Assembly (NCBI GenBank): GCA_026122225.1
Contig: JANEZZ010000303.1
Span: 565,501-629,500 of the forward strand
Direction: 5' to 3'
DNA from: Heloderma charlesbogerti
Lineage: Eukaryota; Chordata; Lepidosauria; Squamata; Helodermatidae
Length of the DNA stretch: 64,000 bases
The position numbers were made by a program, and so were the translations under genes. Below, in pieces: positions 10,401 to 20,766 of the stretch (the stretch's first letter is position 1; each line of letters opens with the position of its first letter). The notes below the pieces were generated by a model that saw only the letters and a program-made list of their open reading frames with translations, was not told the origin of the DNA and made no database searches.

Positions 10401-13400
10401 ATTCTTCTCTCCTTTTTTGGAGAAATCTTACAAGTACCAAATTATTTTATACATTTCCGTTTCTATCACATTCTTTATTGCGAGCTCAGTTTGGGTACCT
10501 CATTATTTAGGAATAGCAGGTGTATTGTACTAAATCTAAAACTATGTTTGCCCTAAATTAGTGTTTCTCAAACTCTTTGAACTTGGGCTTCCTACTAAAT
10601 GTAATCTGTGTTCCAGTACACAAAGGTGAGTGTGTGGAGATTCTCACATACAATGGAATACAGGTGGCTCCTGTACATGAAAATCTGTGACTTGTGGCAA
10701 ATTGCTATTAAAGATTATATTGTTTATTTATGTATTTATTTCTGATATTTATATACTGCTAAATATAATAAAATCCTTAAGCAGTTCACATATAAATGTT
10801 AAAATCACAACATTAAATATTAAAAACATAACATTCCAATTACAATAAAAACAATACAAAGGGCAGTAAGATGAAGCAGCATGATTAATTTAATTGCAAT
10901 CCAGGGAAAACCTGGGTGAACAAGTGCACTTTCAGGAGGTGTTTGAAAGATGCCATATTTTTCACCTCCCGAACTGCACGGGAGGGTTTCCAAATGGTGG
11001 GTGCCACTACCCAGAAGGCCCGCCATAAAGGTATTGCGTGGTGACATTCCATTAATTTCAGAATGACCAGCAAAGCCTCCACTGATGCTCCTAAAGGTCA
11101 GCTGGGTGTGTGTGTGTGTGTGTTTGTGTATGGGAAGGCAGTCTGCTAGGTATCCTGGTCCCTAGTTATTTAGGGCTTTGTATGACAATAACATAACTTT
11201 GTATGTGGCTCAGTAGCTAATAGGCAGTCAGTGCATTCTTTTAACACATGTGTTATATGAGCATAGCTGGGTGTCCCTAGCTGCTGCATTCTGCACTAGC
11301 TGTAGCTTCTGAACCATGCACAGGGGCAACCTTACATAGAGCGCATTGTAGTAGTCTAATTGTGAAGTTACCAGTCTGTGACTAGGCTATCTCTATCCAG
11401 GAACAGGCATAGTTGGCATACCAACCAAAGTTGGTAATGGGCGCTCCGGGCCACTGACATCACCTGGGCCTCCAGTGACAAAGATGGATCCAGGGGCACC
11501 CCCAGACTACATTCCTGCTCCTTCAGAGGGAGTGCAACCCCATCTAGAACAGGCGAACAGCCCAATTACCGGACCTGGGAACTGCCAACCCGTAGGGTTT
11601 CTATCTTACCAGGATTCAGCTTCAGTTTATTAGCCCTCATCCAAGCCATAACTGCATCCAGTCACTGTTTCAGAACGTGCATGGCCTCTCCTGATTCAGG
11701 TGTCATAGAGAAATAGAGCTGGGTGTCATCAGCGTACTGGTGACACCTTGCCCCAAATCTCTTATTAACAGGTGTATTACCCCTTTTCTTCAACTTGTCA
11801 TCCTTGCTTTCTTGCCTGATAGCAGGCCTCGTAGGGATTGACTTAACTGACAGAAATTTAGCAATTAATTTCTCTTAACTATTACATGCAGAGTTTCTGT
11901 TCAGGTTCTTGGAGCAACAAAGGAGAGTGGATGCCCTATCTACCACTCCTGACAGCAGAGGGCAACTCCCAGTCTCCCAGCATCACCCCACGGGATCCTG
12001 ATCTGACAGTTTGAGAATCTTGCATTTAAATCATATCACCCTTGCTTGATTCTGATATTACAAGTGTCTATGGTTTTAATTTTTTTCTTGAAGCTGCTGG
12101 CACTTTAATGACCTTCCAGAAGAAGGGAATTCTGTAGAAGAGCAGTTACCTTTGTTTTGCAGAATCGTAGTGCATAGAAAGTATTTTCAGAGAAGTGCTC
12201 CCTGCGTAGTATTAGAAATTGTAAGCATGTGGGAAGATGCAATCTCTCAAGTATAGGGTATGATTCATTATTTTGCACAAGAAGATATTTCACTTATTTG
12301 TGAAACAATCCTAAATGGTCTTGATTCCATATATCTCAAGATCATTAAAGTTAATTTGGGCTTCCCTTTGCTGGTTTTCTGAAGTTTTACAGTACACTGT
12401 CATTCCCGTCTCAAGTTTTATCTCTACAATTAGAGTAGTAGAATGTAAACAAAAATAAGACTTGATTTTGAAAGGCCTTTAGGGTAATAGAAAAATTGGT
12501 TGAGGGCTCTACATGGCCCAACAGCTGCATGTAGCCCATCCTTGATTTTAATAATCTGGAGGCTCTAAGGATGGGGAAAACATTAGAGGGATGAATTGGC
12601 CCAGGAAGCTGTAGAGATTCCTGTGTGTTTATGGTTTGATTGAGGAATATTAGAGTCTTCAAAAGTAGTGTGTGAATTCAGGAGATCCAGGTTATAGTCC
12701 CCACTTGGCTATGAAGTTCACTGAGTGACTTTGGGCCACTCACTGACTCTCAGCCTAACCCACCTCGCAGGGTTGTTGTGAGGATAAAATGGAGAGAAGG
12801 AAGAACATGTAAGCCACCTTGGGTTCCTTAAAAGAAGAAAAATGGCAGGATATAAATGTAATAATAAGTTCAAGAAGGATACATGTATCTGTGCAAGAGC
12901 TATAGGAAGACGATTCAGATCTGCTCCTCATGCTATGGTTGCCATAAGCACTCCTACAGAGTTTCCAGGAAGAAGCAGCAAATTATAGGCTGGGAATAGG
13001 GAGAAATTACTATACCTATGTCTGCACCCTCTTCAGCCTATTGCACCAGTAGGAAGCCAGCCTCTCTGGAGGCACTGCATCTCGTCCAATCTCTCCTGGG
13101 CATGCAGTGCTGGCCAGCTGCTCCAGAAGAACCTGCAGATCAGTCTCTAAGTGGCTGAATTGGAATTCTTCCCTTTCTTCGAGGTCGTTATGCACTGCAA
13201 GCAATGAAGCAAATGGAGCCACAAGTAAAGCAAGCTCTTCAGTCACTGCCAAAAGCTGTGAGTTTGTTTTATTCAATTTTCTTTTGCAGCAAGAGTATTT
13301 TTTTCTTTCCTTGCCATAGCCCTTTATGTGACAGTGGGCTAAAGCAGCTCACTAACGAAGGATTGTGTGATTCTTATGCTTTAACATAATCCTACATTTG

Positions 13401-16400
13401 TCCATCACAAACCACACTTGGCAATTAGAAGATATGAAAATCAGGCATATATGCATTTGTTCGCTCTGTTTTGTAGAAATATTTTTACTCTTGAACTAGG
13501 AAAGAAGGGTTGGGTGTCATAATCTGAGGTGACGGGGAGGGCATTATTTATTGATTTGATTGGTACCCCACCTTTCTACCAAGAAAATGGCACTCAAGAC
13601 GGCTAATTCTACTCCATTAGGAGTGGAAAGGCTGATTTACCCAGTATTGTAGAATGTTCTTTGGCACAAGTACAGTGGTCTGGATTTTAAGTCCTCTCGC
13701 TAATTGGTGGTAACTTTGTTTAACACTTTTTAAATACCAATTTATCTTATTACAGACCTTCAGTGGTTATTACAGAGGAGGATTCGAACCCAAAATGAGC
13801 AGGCGAGAAGCTGCTTTAATATTAGGAGTGAGGTAAAAAAACACAAAAAAAATTTCAAGTTTAAGGGGCCCATTTTCCAAATATGCAGGACCCAACAGGT
13901 CCTAGTGACCTTCCTTTTTACTGGGCTTTGGTATGTTAAATTTAGGACATACCTAATGTCCTAGTATGTTAACATAATACGTTAATAGTATGTTAACATA
14001 ATTATGTTGACATAATTTAACATACCTAAATTTGGTGTGTTAAATTTAGGACTTGTATAGTTGAAGAGCAGGAAACATTCCAGTCTGCATAACTTTATGT
14101 AGAAGTTATGTAACTTTATGTAGACAATTACCATGTGCTTTTTCTATACTTCACTCTGTCTGAAGTAAGTGGGTTGTAACTTGGGTCAGACCACAACAGC
14201 CAGCCTTAATATCAGTACTGCTAATGACAAGGGTCCCTGAATTAGTATTTTGACTGAGTCCAAGGTGGGTGGTAAATCTTCAGAACCCCTCAGCTTGATC
14301 ATTTGAATTTTGCCATCTACAGAGCTCTCAGGCAAATGAGTTGGGGAGAGGTGTGGGTGATTGTGAGGAATTGACCTTTCACTGTGCAGTACATGAGCAA
14401 GAGAGAATGAATATCTTTATCTGTCCACATTGTTGCAGACTAATCAAGTAGAATTGGCTATTTATTTGTATCTGCTGCTAAAATTGTCGAAATATTTATT
14501 GTGTAGCTTGCAGATACTTCTTGGTTACAGACTGCAAGAATGCTGTATAATTTTTCCCATTAATAGTCATGCTGCAATGTCTGATGTGAGTGGGCTTACA
14601 GTCATGTGAAAAAGAAAGTACACCCTCTTTGAGTTTTATGGTTTTACGTATCAGGACATAATAAAAATCATCTGGTCCTTAGCAGGTCTTAAAATTCGGT
14701 AAATACAACCTCAGATGAACAACAACACATGACATATTACACCGTGTCATTATTTATTTTACGGAAATAAAGCCAAAATGGAGAAGCCGTGTGTGAAAAA
14801 CTAAGTACACCTTATGATTCAGTAGCTTGTAGAACCACCTTTAGCAGCAATAACTTGAAGTAATGGTTTTCTGTATGATTTTATCAGTCTCTCACATCAT
14901 TGTGGAGGAATTTTGGCCTATTCTTCTTTACAACATTGCTTCAGTTCATTGAGGTTTGCAGGCATTTGTTTATGCACAGCTCTCTTAAGGTCCCACCACA
15001 GCATTTCAATCGGGTTGAGGTCTGGACTTTAACTGGGCCATTGCAACACCTTGATTCTTTTCTTTTTCAGCCATTCTGTTGTAGATTTGCTGGTGTGCTT
15101 GGGATCATTGTCCTGTTGCATGACCCAATTTCGGCCAAGCCTTAGCTGTCGAACAGATGGCCTCACATTTGACTCTAGAATGCTTTGGTATACAGAGGTG
15201 GTCATGGTCAACTCAATGACTGCAAGGTGCCCAGGTCCTGTGGCTGCAAAACAAACCCAAATCATCACCCCTCCACCACCGTGCTTGACAGTTGGTATGA
15301 GATGTTTGTGCTGATATACTGTGTTTGGTTTTCACCAAATGTGGCGCTGTGCATTATGGCCAAACATCTCCCCTTTGGTCTCGTCCGTCCAAAGGACATT
15401 GTTCCAGAAGTCTTGTGATTTGTTCAGATGCACCTTTGCAAACCTAAGCCATGCTGCCATGTTCTTTTTAGAGAGAAGAGGATTTCTTCTGGCAACCCTT
15501 CCAAACAAACCATACTTGTTCAGTCTTTTTCTAATTGTACTGTCATGAACTTCAACATTTAACATGCTAACTGAGGCCTGTAGAGTCTGCGATGTAACTC
15601 TTAGATGTTTTGCAATTTCTCTGAGCATTGCATGGTCTGCCCTTGGGGTGAATTTGCTGGGACGTCCACTCCTGGGAAGATTGGCAATTGTCTTGAATGT
15701 TTTCCACTTGTGAATAATCTTCCTCACTGTAGAATGATCGACTTTAAATTGTTTGGAAATGGCCTAACAACCCTTCCCAGATTGATGGGCAGCAGCAATT
15801 GCTTCTCTAAGATCCTTGCTGATGTCTTTACTCTTTGGTGTTGTGTTAACACACACCTAAATGCTCAAGACCAGCAAACTCCTGAGACTTCAGCTTTTAT
15901 AGAGGCGGTCACACTTGCTGATGATCCATTAATCAAGGGTGTTTGATTAGCAGCACCTGGCTGCTACTTAGCCTCTTCACACCCATGGAAGCAGTAAGGG
16001 TGTACTTAAGTTTTTCACAAATGGCTTCTTCATTTTGGCTTTATTTCTGTAAAATAAATAATGACACGGTGTAATATGTCATATGTTGTTGTTCATCTGA
16101 GGTTGTATTTACCGAATTTTAAGACCTGCTAAGGACCAGATGATATTCATTATGTTCTGATACGTAAAACCATAGAACTCAAAGAGGGTGTACGTTTTTC
16201 ACATGACTGTAGGTAATGCCAGTGGGGATGGGGAATCTATCACCCAAAGAAGCAGCTCAGCCCTGACACAGATAGAACTATCCAAAGGTTGCTATTTTTT
16301 CACATAAGCTTTTGAAGATGGAATTGATCTTCATCTTTTTTTTAAACTATTAGTCCTACAGCTAATAAAGGAAAAATCAGAGAAGCTCACAGACGAATCA

Positions 16401-17162
16401 TGCTTCTGAATCATCCTGACAAAGGTAAATCATATCAGAAAAAACAAGTTCTCTTTGACATGAATGTACTAAAACATTCCCCCTGCTCATCTAGAATAGG
16501 GCTATGCTATGGGGCCAGACAAGAAGCCATTAGGGGGTGGCTTTGACCCTGGGCTTTACTTTCCTAGTCCTGCATAGTTCTTTTGAAGGCCATGCAAATG
16601 TAGAGCTAAGGGAAAAGTTTTGGGGTTTTCTGATAAGTCTGGAAAGGCCTCCTTATTTTCAGTACCATTGTTATACGGTCAGGTACTTTGGGTAGCAAGC
16701 AGTATCCAGTGCAACACTACCACTAACATAAATTACATCACACTAACGTATATGAGCTCTAGCATTCTAATAGCATTCCCTGGCGTGACGAGTTTCCCAG
16801 AAAACCCATTGCACCAGCAAACGCTATTGGTGTTGCACTAGAGGTCATTTATGCTAGCACAATGTAATTTACATTAGCAGTAGTATCGCATTGGATACTA
16901 CCCATGTTTTTTACATGATAAAATGTCTTGACAGAAGGGATTTTGTCATTCTGAGTGTTTTCCCTATGCCTAACACTCCAAAATATTTTTTATTTGAATA
17001 GTCATACATAAATGTATAGTGCATGTGCCAAAAGGATGGGACAAATATTCCTTTTCGTGGAGTATGACATCCATATTTTCCTCTTTGCTAGGTGGGTCTC
17101 CATATGTTGCGGCCAAAATCAATGAAGCTAAAGACTTACTGGAAGGTCAAGCTAAGAAGTGA
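7222..17162 (+). CDS. DNAJC19: DNAJC19, mitochondrial import J-protein (TIM14 family), six coding exons
   Basis: The coding exons are 7222-7224, 10170-10221, 13184-13257, 13756-13832, 16354-16424 and 17092-17162. They total 348 nt and encode 115 residues plus TGA. All introns are GT-AG and every split codon rejoins in frame. The N-terminus is a short hydrophobic segment (about residues 4-19), as expected of the inner-membrane anchor of TIM14/Pam18. The C-terminal half is a J domain with the HPD motif at residues 89-91 (NHPDKGG) and the ending EGQAKK, which I recognise as DNAJC19. Known role of the family: it stimulates mtHsp70 ATPase in the TIM23 import motor on the matrix face; a prohibitin link is also reported. 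The human protein is 116 aa; this copy is one residue shorter because one glycine is missing where human has two before the YYRGG stretch. The start lies in a CpG island. The gene is convergent with FXR1. Confidence 0.96.
7578..7664. repeat. Palindromic MITE, family A
   Basis: A family A copy (gcgcatgtttactcagcagt to aagtaagtatgcacaagatt) lying in DNAJC19 intron 1, just downstream of the CpG island. Confidence 0.65.
7699..8180 (+). mobile_element. BovB LINE 3' end (5'-truncated) in DNAJC19 intron 1
   Basis: The open frame 7738-8169 encodes the BovB RT C-terminus: [37 protein letters not shown] and [12 protein letters not shown]. The usual BovB tail follows (gaacgactgaacaacaacaa). Near-identical 11-bp repeats flank it (ctggattaata at 7688-7698 and ctagattaata at 8181-8191), marking the target duplication. 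It is a dead 5'-truncated insertion. Confidence 0.93.
8700..9240 (+). mobile_element. CR1-clade LINE 3' fragment, degraded
   Basis: It carries the remains of a LINE C-terminus (tatgaggaaaggttacaaca and gattagacagattcatggat). The 3' sector is also seen near 36210 and 39600 (cttcccataagcatctgg, gaaacagactgctgggctag, ending cttgttatgttctta). Frames are broken throughout. Confidence 0.7.
9548..9755. repeat. Internal palindromic repeat
   Basis: The segment gctcctgtagctgcac...tttccatgatgcactc on the left is the approximate complement of gagagcatcatggaaa...cacagctacaagaacg on the right, forming a MITE-like hairpin of about 200 bp. Confidence 0.55.
10170..10221 (+). CDS. DNAJC19: DNAJC19 coding exon 2 (membrane anchor)
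   Basis: The acceptor attttttag precedes GCTAGTACTATG and the donor is gtttgtatt. The exon encodes the hydrophobic residues 2-18 plus the first base of Gly19 and is the predicted inner-membrane segment. Confidence 0.93.
10222..10715. other. DNAJC19 intron 2, proximal part
   Basis: AT-rich unassigned intronic sequence, with no exon or repeat signature recognised. Confidence 0.5.
10716..11850 (-). mobile_element. L2-clade LINE fragment (3' half) in DNAJC19 intron 2
   Basis: On the minus strand the region reads as an L2 C-terminus. It contains [19 protein letters not shown] and [20 protein letters not shown] (11565-11368). Sequence complementary to the SRLDYCNALYVG block follows near 11340. 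[20 protein letters not shown] and HLFTQVFPG lie at about 11040-10885. It ends in AT-rich 3' UTR toward 10716 and contains a (TG)n tract at 11105-11128. Frames are broken. Confidence 0.82.
11851..12660. other. DNAJC19 intron 2, middle part
   Basis: No recognisable gene or repeat. The 11940-12010 stretch (catcaccccacgggatcctg) may be a transposon remnant but was not assigned. Confidence 0.4.
12664..12870 (+). mobile_element. tRNA-derived SINE with L2/MIR-like body
   Basis: It shows a decayed B-box-like segment (ccaggttatagtccccactt), the body motif gactttgggccactcactga, cacctcgcagggttgttgtg, and the tail gccaccttgggttcctt...atataaatgtaataataa. A related copy lies in reverse at about 45920-46125. 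It is a SINE, not a functional tRNA. Confidence 0.72.
13184..13257 (+). CDS. DNAJC19: DNAJC19 coding exon 3
   Basis: The acceptor cttcgag precedes GTCGTTATGCACTG and the donor is gtgagtttg. It encodes the segment [16 protein letters not shown] onward to residue 43, the linker between the anchor and the J domain. Confidence 0.93.
13545..13620 (-). mobile_element. SINE tail fragment
   Basis: The string tggtaccccacctttctacc preceded by an AT-rich end is the reverse complement of the SINE/L2-type tail. Only the tail is present, in DNAJC19 intron 3. Confidence 0.5.
13756..13832 (+). CDS. DNAJC19: DNAJC19 coding exon 4 (start of J domain)
   Basis: The acceptor ttattacag precedes ACCTTCAGTGG and the donor is gtaaaaaaa. 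It encodes residues 44-68, including the conserved GGFEPKM and REAALILGV motifs. The pre-J segment reads SGYYRGG, whereas human has SGGYYRGG. Confidence 0.94.
13833..14596. other. DNAJC19 intron 4, proximal part
   Basis: Contains an AT-rich block at about 13930-14050, where tatgttaacata and aaatttaggac recur several times in both orientations. The rest is unassigned. Confidence 0.5.
14599..16209 (-). mobile_element. Tc1/mariner transposon with IR/DR termini and broken transposase
   Basis: The ends CAGTCATGTGAAAAA and TTTTTCACATGACTG are flanked by TA dinucleotides (14597-14598 and 16210-16211). The inverted repeats are about 220 bp and very similar. Each contains an outer and an inner copy of a GTGAAAAA...GTACACC motif (left about 14605 and 14792; right about 16000 and 16190), the Sleeping Beauty-type IR/DR plan. 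The transposase is on the minus strand, from about 15846 ([24 protein letters not shown] start) through [36 protein letters not shown] and [10 protein letters not shown]. The DDE residues can be read, but in different frames (breaks near 15300-15330 and 15030). Inactive; lies in DNAJC19 intron 4. Confidence 0.93.
16354..16424 (+). CDS. DNAJC19: DNAJC19 coding exon 5 (HPD exon)
   Basis: The acceptor aaactattag precedes TCCTACAGC and the donor is gtaaatcat. It encodes residues 69-92, holding helix II and the HPD motif (residues 89-91) needed to stimulate Hsp70 ATPase. Confidence 0.95.
17092..17162 (+). CDS. DNAJC19: DNAJC19 coding exon 6 with stop
   Basis: The acceptor tttgctag precedes GTGGGTCTCC. 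The exon encodes the last 22 residues, ending EGQAKK and TGA at 17160-17162, identical in its ending to the mammalian protein as I know it. Confidence 0.95.
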
Positions 17163-17675
17163 AAACACATCACCTGATCAATGACTTAAGAGTATATTTT
17201 AAAAAAATCACCCAAAGACATCAACAAAAGATGAGCATATGATATGTACCAAGATGAATTTCTTGTTCCAGTGGCAGTCATATGCCCCTTTGATTATTTT
17301 CAGAATTGAATCTTAAATACAACTTCCAGTAAAAGAGTAAAGAAGGTGTGGGGCAGTGGGTTGATTCATGTTAAGATATGTGCAGGCTTTCCAAAGTATT
17401 GGCCAGTTTGATTAATCAGATGCTGGTGTCTGAATTTCATGCTGCCATGATTTAGGCTGTCAACAATAGCAAGATAATGCTGACATCCATGACTGGGTCA
17501 ACAACACCTGTTTGAGTTTTATCATGTGACGTTTTCCTCATCAGGTAAAGTGTGGACAGTGGTATGAATCATCTTATCATGGACCTCATATCTAGCATAC
17601 TCCCAATTTGATCCTTTCAGCATTTTTATAATTGTCATGGTTTCTGAGCAATAAAATTGTTAAAGTAATCTCAGA
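17163..17675 (+). other. DNAJC19: DNAJC19 3' UTR and poly(A) signal
   Basis: The first AATAAA downstream of the stop is at 17650-17655 (gagcaataaaattg), giving a 3' UTR of about 0.5 kb. No transposon is recognisable within it. The end is inferred from the hexamer alone. Confidence 0.65.
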
Positions 17676-19754
17676 TTAGCCAAAACCAGGCTTGTGACAA
17701 GATATTCACTTTTCCCATTGGTCTCCCAAGCAGCAGCTGGGGATACGGACTAAGTTGGTCAACTCGGCATTCTTGTGCAGCCTTTAAAGCAAGGAAGGAG
17801 AATGTCTGGCCCATGGAGCCTCCCTGGATTCCTCTAGGCTCATCCCCTGGAGGAATCCCTGTTGGGATCTCTGATCAGAAATAACAGTGGAGATTCCCCC
17901 TCCCAATTGGGATGGCACTGGCTCCTCCCAGTGCTGGCCAAGTCCCTCTCTCAGCATGGAAAAAGGGCGGGGGCAGTGTTAATAGGTGAGGGGCAATTTG
18001 GCCCCTCCTGCTTTGAAGTATACACTTTCAACTGACTCAAAGTACTGTGCATTCTTTACACTAAGAAAAGCTTTATAATCTGAATGATGTTCTCTGCTCT
18101 CACATGATCTCAGTTTTGAACATGAAACTTTTAATGAACACAAGGGGAAAGGAGCAGGAATAAGGCAGCCATAGACAGAGTGAAGTACTACAACTTACTG
18201 AATAAGGCCTCCCCCATTAGAAAGTTTACCTTTAAAACTATGCTAGAAACATTTGCCTTTAAATTCAAACTATCACGTTCTATAGTTGTACAAGTCCTGT
18301 AGAGAAATACAACTGAGTTTAATTCTTGTATAGATACTTATCCTGCTCTGTTATGGCAAGTCTAGTTTACAGATTTCAATCCTTATTTTCATATATGCCA
18401 CAAATTCAAGCTCATACTAGACTGCACAGTTCATTCCTAAAGGCAGCAGACATTCCCCTAGTATTGTGCTGTGAACAAGGCAGCTGTTGGACTGATGCAG
18501 AAAAGAACTTGTGGTGTCTAGGTATCCCAGGGCAAGATTTTTAGTGATGGTATTACTGTTACCCCCCCCCCTTCAGCTGAAAAGGCTCTCAGAGCAACTT
18601 AGAAAGATCAGAAACAGGATAGTCCCTGCCTGCAGGCTTACAGTCTAAAAGACTCGTGAGAAAAGGGAGTGGGTAGGAGAAGGAAAACAGCACATGTGTA
18701 GTAGATGCTGTGTTACAAAGTTCAGAAGGTCACTGAGCTGGATCTAAGTACAATGGAAGGGCTACTGCTTCTCCCTCTGGTAGCCTCAGCAATGGCAGTT
18801 TGTAGCTGGAGAGAGGGTTGGTTCTCAGCTGGAGCAGAATCCAGGCATGAGAGAAAAAGGTGCTTCTTCTTCTGGAGGGCTGTAGTCTCTCAGCTAGACA
18901 AGCTTGAACATCCACATCAGTAAGCATTTGTTAAGGGCGGGGAGCTGCCTTGGTTTCACTTCTGCTTAAACATTAAACTAAAACCACCCAAGAATACCTA
19001 CCTATCAGTTGTTCCTACCAGCCATAGAAGGGGTGAAGTGAAGAAACTGTACAACAGCAAAGGCAAAGAAGCAATCTGATTCCACTCATTTGCTCTAGTT
19101 TAGTGATTGTGGATAAAGATTTTTAATCATATGAGAGGAGGAATGGGCTGTATGGGAAACATGTCCACATTGACAGGATAACACATGGAACTAAGTATGT
19201 TATCCCATTCAGATGCAAGATCTCCATATAGCTTGCTTTTGTTCCGTTTCCTGCATATGGACAATTGTCTTAGCGTGCACAAACAAGCATGCAAGTAACT
19301 CAAGGCTGTTCACCTTAATTATAGGTGAAAATCTTTTCCCCCTAAGGTACAGATTGCTTTTAGGATCAAACTAGACAATATAGCAGAAAATCTGAGAGTG
19401 GATCTCCAGTTATTGTTTTTAAACAATATTTCAAATCAGAGGAAACCTGCTTGGGGCAAAGGTTTAACTATTCCCTACTAATCTAAATTGCCCCCTGCTG
19501 CAGCTGTTTTCCCCCATGTGATAAATAGCTGCTGCACTGCAGGGAGGAAGGAAGCATTTAGATCAGGATATTGGTATGGGGAAGGAATTCCTCCTTGCAG
19601 CATTTGAACGTTTAAGAAAACAAAGGGCAATCTAATCACAAATTTGCTATCGCACCTCATTTGACCCCATAGTGGTAGCCATGTCAAATAGCACTTTGAT
19701 TTTAAATCTTTAAAAGATTAATGACTGTGGCAAGTACTTAAGGATCAACCAATG
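17676..19754. other. Intergenic region between the DNAJC19 and FXR1 3' ends
   Basis: About 2 kb without a recognised gene. A segment at 17815-17960 shares short motifs with 36340-36600. A C run lies at 18563-18571. Nothing else was assigned. Confidence 0.5.
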
Positions 19755-20595
19755 GAAGATCAAAGTTTATTTATTTTTCTACCAGCATACAAAAAACATA
19801 TTGCACATCAAACAACCAAAACAAAAATAAAAATACTCTAAGGACTAACGTATGTAGTTTATACAGAATAAACTTTCTGGAAATTGATCTTTTCAGTAGT
19901 ACTGGTTATGTCTTAATGGACATGACTAATTCAGCTTAAGTGTTTTGACTAAAGCTATGTTTGATTTTTAAATACTGTACAGTTTAATAAATAAATCAAA
20001 CAAAGCCTCAATGTAGAACAGTCGCTGCCAATGTCACCCAATATCCCTGCAGATTGAGAATTTAATAAATGTATTCCAGTGGTCTGCAGTTTTCCCCCAC
20101 TACATACAGCATTTAAAAAACATGTATTAAAACAGACCAGTTTCCAGACTAAACTAATGGAGAAATTACAATTCAGTGCAAAATATTTTAGACTGCATTT
20201 TTTCTAGTTTTCCTCAGGTGAAGAAGTGGTTGCATATTATTAAAAATGTAACAAAAGCAGCTAATGCTTTCATAAAGAAGGTTATGTTAGGGATCCCCCC
20301 ACATCTCTGCCATATTTTGAAAACAAAATAACATTTCCTATAGCCAGCAATTTGTTTTTATTTAAATGTTACATTTACTATTCTCAAGGCACATCTGATG
20401 ATATTTATAACACAGTAGGTGTCAAGGTATGTTCAACATTGGATTTCTTCAGGATCCCTCCCCATTCTGTTTTCCAAAATGGAGGAACTGAAAGTGCGGT
20501 GTCACAACTCGCGATCCATATTCTATCTTTGGCAAGCTTATACAAGCACTATTGTAAAATGTAATGTAAAAGAACTGTAAACTAGGAACTCTTGT
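19755..20595 (-). other. FXR1: FXR1 3' UTR with candidate poly(A) signals
   Basis: On the minus strand AATAAA-type hexamers lie at about 20355-20361 and at 19767-19775 (aaaaataaataaac). The second would give a 3' UTR of about 0.83 kb. No transposon is recognisable here, in contrast to the introns. Which signal is used cannot be told from sequence. Confidence 0.55.
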
Positions 20596-20766
20596 TTATG
20601 AAACACCATTCAACACCGCTTCTTCCTGTTTATTTCTATCTTCTTGTACAGTAATAGGCCTTTCTTCAGGACCATGCTGCAGCTTTAATGGTTCAGTCCC
20701 AGAAACAACTGCAGGGCCATTTATGGCCTTTTCAGGAAGGCCAACTTCTTCAATCACATCTTTTGC
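20596..20766 (-). CDS. FXR1: FXR1 exon 17, coding part with stop
   Basis: The exon encodes [20 protein letters not shown] onward to EEAVLNGVS and TAA (20596-20598). Start and end match mammalian FXR1, while the middle has diverged. Confidence 0.94.
   Translation of the reverse strand, partial: AKDVIEEVGLPEKAINGPAVVSGTEPLKLQHGPEERPITVQEDRNKQEEAVLNGVS

Noticed and set aside
13016..13276. Minus-strand 86-aa ORF over DNAJC19 exon 3
   Set aside because: It is the antisense shadow of the real exon, whose splice sites and protein match DNAJC19.
15029..15946. Plus-strand ORFs in the Tc1 element
   Set aside because: They are shadows of the minus-strand transposase, which has the WTDET and DPKHTS motifs.
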